Shown piece by piece: positions 6,493 to 7,021 of a stretch of DNA of 7,021 bases. Source of the stretch: Limisphaerales bacterium (lineage in GTDB: Bacteria; Verrucomicrobiota; Verrucomicrobiia; Limisphaerales; UBA11358); NCBI GenBank assembly GCA_003133815.1, contig PKZR01000055.1, positions 10,734 to 17,754 on the forward strand, in the 5' to 3' direction. Position 1 is the first letter of the stretch; every line of letters starts with the position of its first letter. The notes under the pieces are model-generated. The model had not been told where the DNA came from. It made no database searches and saw only the letters and a program-made list of their open reading frames with translations. A program made the translations under genes and the position numbers.

Positions 6493-7021
6493 TCACATCG
6501 TCGCCTGACCGAGATTTTTCGCCTGGATTTTCAAGTCGTTCTTTGCATAGGCCGGATCGCGACTCGACCATGCGAAATCATTTCCCATCAAAATGATTCC
6601 GCCCTGTGCGTCCGAAAGCACCGTCATTTTTTGCCCGGCAATTTGGATTTCCTGCCCGCTGAAAGTCACGAGCGACGAGCGATGCTTGCCATCGTAAATG
6701 GAAACGTAAATTGGCGGCGAAGCCGGCACGTCGGCGTTGTCGGACAAAACCAGATTCAACCCGTGCTCGTCTTGCACGATGGCGCGGACCTGGTTCGGAA
6801 ACATCGCCAGCGTTTCGCGAACCATTGTTGCGTCCGCCAGGACATCCGAGGACGCCTTCGCTTCCATCCGCCCGCGCCAATGGCCAGCGGCAAACGCCGC
6901 CACAATGCAAATCGCCGTCGCAAAACCCCAGGCCAGCTGGGGAAACCAGTTTTGTCTTGGCCGGAAATTTTCCGTCCTCGCCCGGTTCAGTCCACGCGTC
7001 ACTTGCTGCGGAAATTCCTCC
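6493..7021 (-). CDS. Anti-sigma-factor-like single-pass membrane protein, C-terminal part (cut by window edge)
   Basis: The reading frame is open to the window edge (codons for EEFPQQ precede the GTG at 7002), so the start is probably outside; GTG 7002 is the only start codon visible, and the GGAGG near the edge is about 14 bases from it, too far to convince. Counting from GTG, residues 2-18 are basic and cytoplasmic (TRGLNRARTENFRPRQ), residues 20-42 form one transmembrane helix (WGFATAICIVAAFAAG), and residues 50-169 are an outside domain with beta-type segments (VRAIVQDEHGLNLVLSD, PIYVSIYDG, SSLVTFSGQEIQIAGQ, GGIILMGNDFAWSS). A short cytoplasmic N-terminus, one helix and a periplasmic sensor-like domain is the layout of anti-sigma factors that pair with ECF sigma factors; the usual zinc-binding N-terminal domain would be beyond the edge. 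That assignment is inference from layout and from my recollection of similar verrucomicrobial proteins. The next gene starts 11 bases after its stop, suggesting cotranscription. Confidence 0.7.
   Translation of the reverse strand, partial: EEFPQQVTRGLNRARTENFRPRQNWFPQLAWGFATAICIVAAFAAGHWRGRMEAKASSDVLADATMVRETLAMFPNQVRAIVQDEHGLNLVLSDNADVPASPPIYVSIYDGKHRSSLVTFSGQEIQIAGQKMTVLSDAQGGIILMGNDFAWSSRDPAYAKNDLKIQAKNLGQATM

Noticed and set aside
6482..6571. Longer start (ATG 6571) for the mosaic protein
   Set aside because: It would add 30 mostly charged residues in front of a textbook signal peptide and overlap the anti-sigma-like gene by 79 bases.

Overview
The window is one strand of tightly packed genes. 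All six readable genes lie on the minus strand, so transcription runs from the high coordinates to position 1, and the first and last genes are cut by the window edges. No gene is supported on the plus strand. There are no RNA genes, mobile elements, CRISPR arrays or origins that I can see, and no non-coding stretch longer than 77 bases.

In transcription order: (1) 7021-6493, the C-terminal part of a single-pass membrane protein that looks like a membrane-anchored anti-sigma factor; (2) 6481-3101, a 1126-residue exported mosaic protein with two N-terminal CsgG-like domains, a TPR-like helical middle, a proline-rich hinge and a C-terminal beta-propeller-like region; (3) 3023-2139, an exported 294-residue protein of unknown function; (4) 2104-1397, an exported 235-residue protein of unknown function; (5) 1356-415, an exported CsgG-family protein of 313 residues; (6) 404-1, the N-terminal part of a close tandem paralogue of gene 5. 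Gaps between genes are 11, 77, 34, 40 and 10 bases, which suggests one or a few transcription units.

The genes share an envelope theme. Five of the six encode proteins with Sec-type signal peptides and the sixth has a membrane anchor. Four CsgG-like domains occur in three proteins. None of them carries the lipobox cysteine of canonical CsgG, so they are probably soluble in the periplasm or peripherally attached.

The most interesting signal outside the genes is a 36-base element that occurs twice in the two longest intergenic gaps (1361-1396 and 3045-3080), 28 of 36 positions identical. Its best conserved blocks read GGAT, exactly 15 bases, then GTCG on the coding strand, which is the spacing expected of an ECF-sigma promoter. 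An anti-sigma-like gene at the head of the same array makes a sigma/anti-sigma controlled envelope locus a reasonable hypothesis, but the sigma gene itself is not in the window.

Organism: moderate GC, expansion of non-lipoprotein CsgG-like proteins, an anti-sigma-like gene next to them, and almost no Shine-Dalgarno sequences suggest the Verrucomicrobiota (or a related PVC-group bacterium, possibly a metagenome contig). This is an inference from gene style, not from a marker gene.
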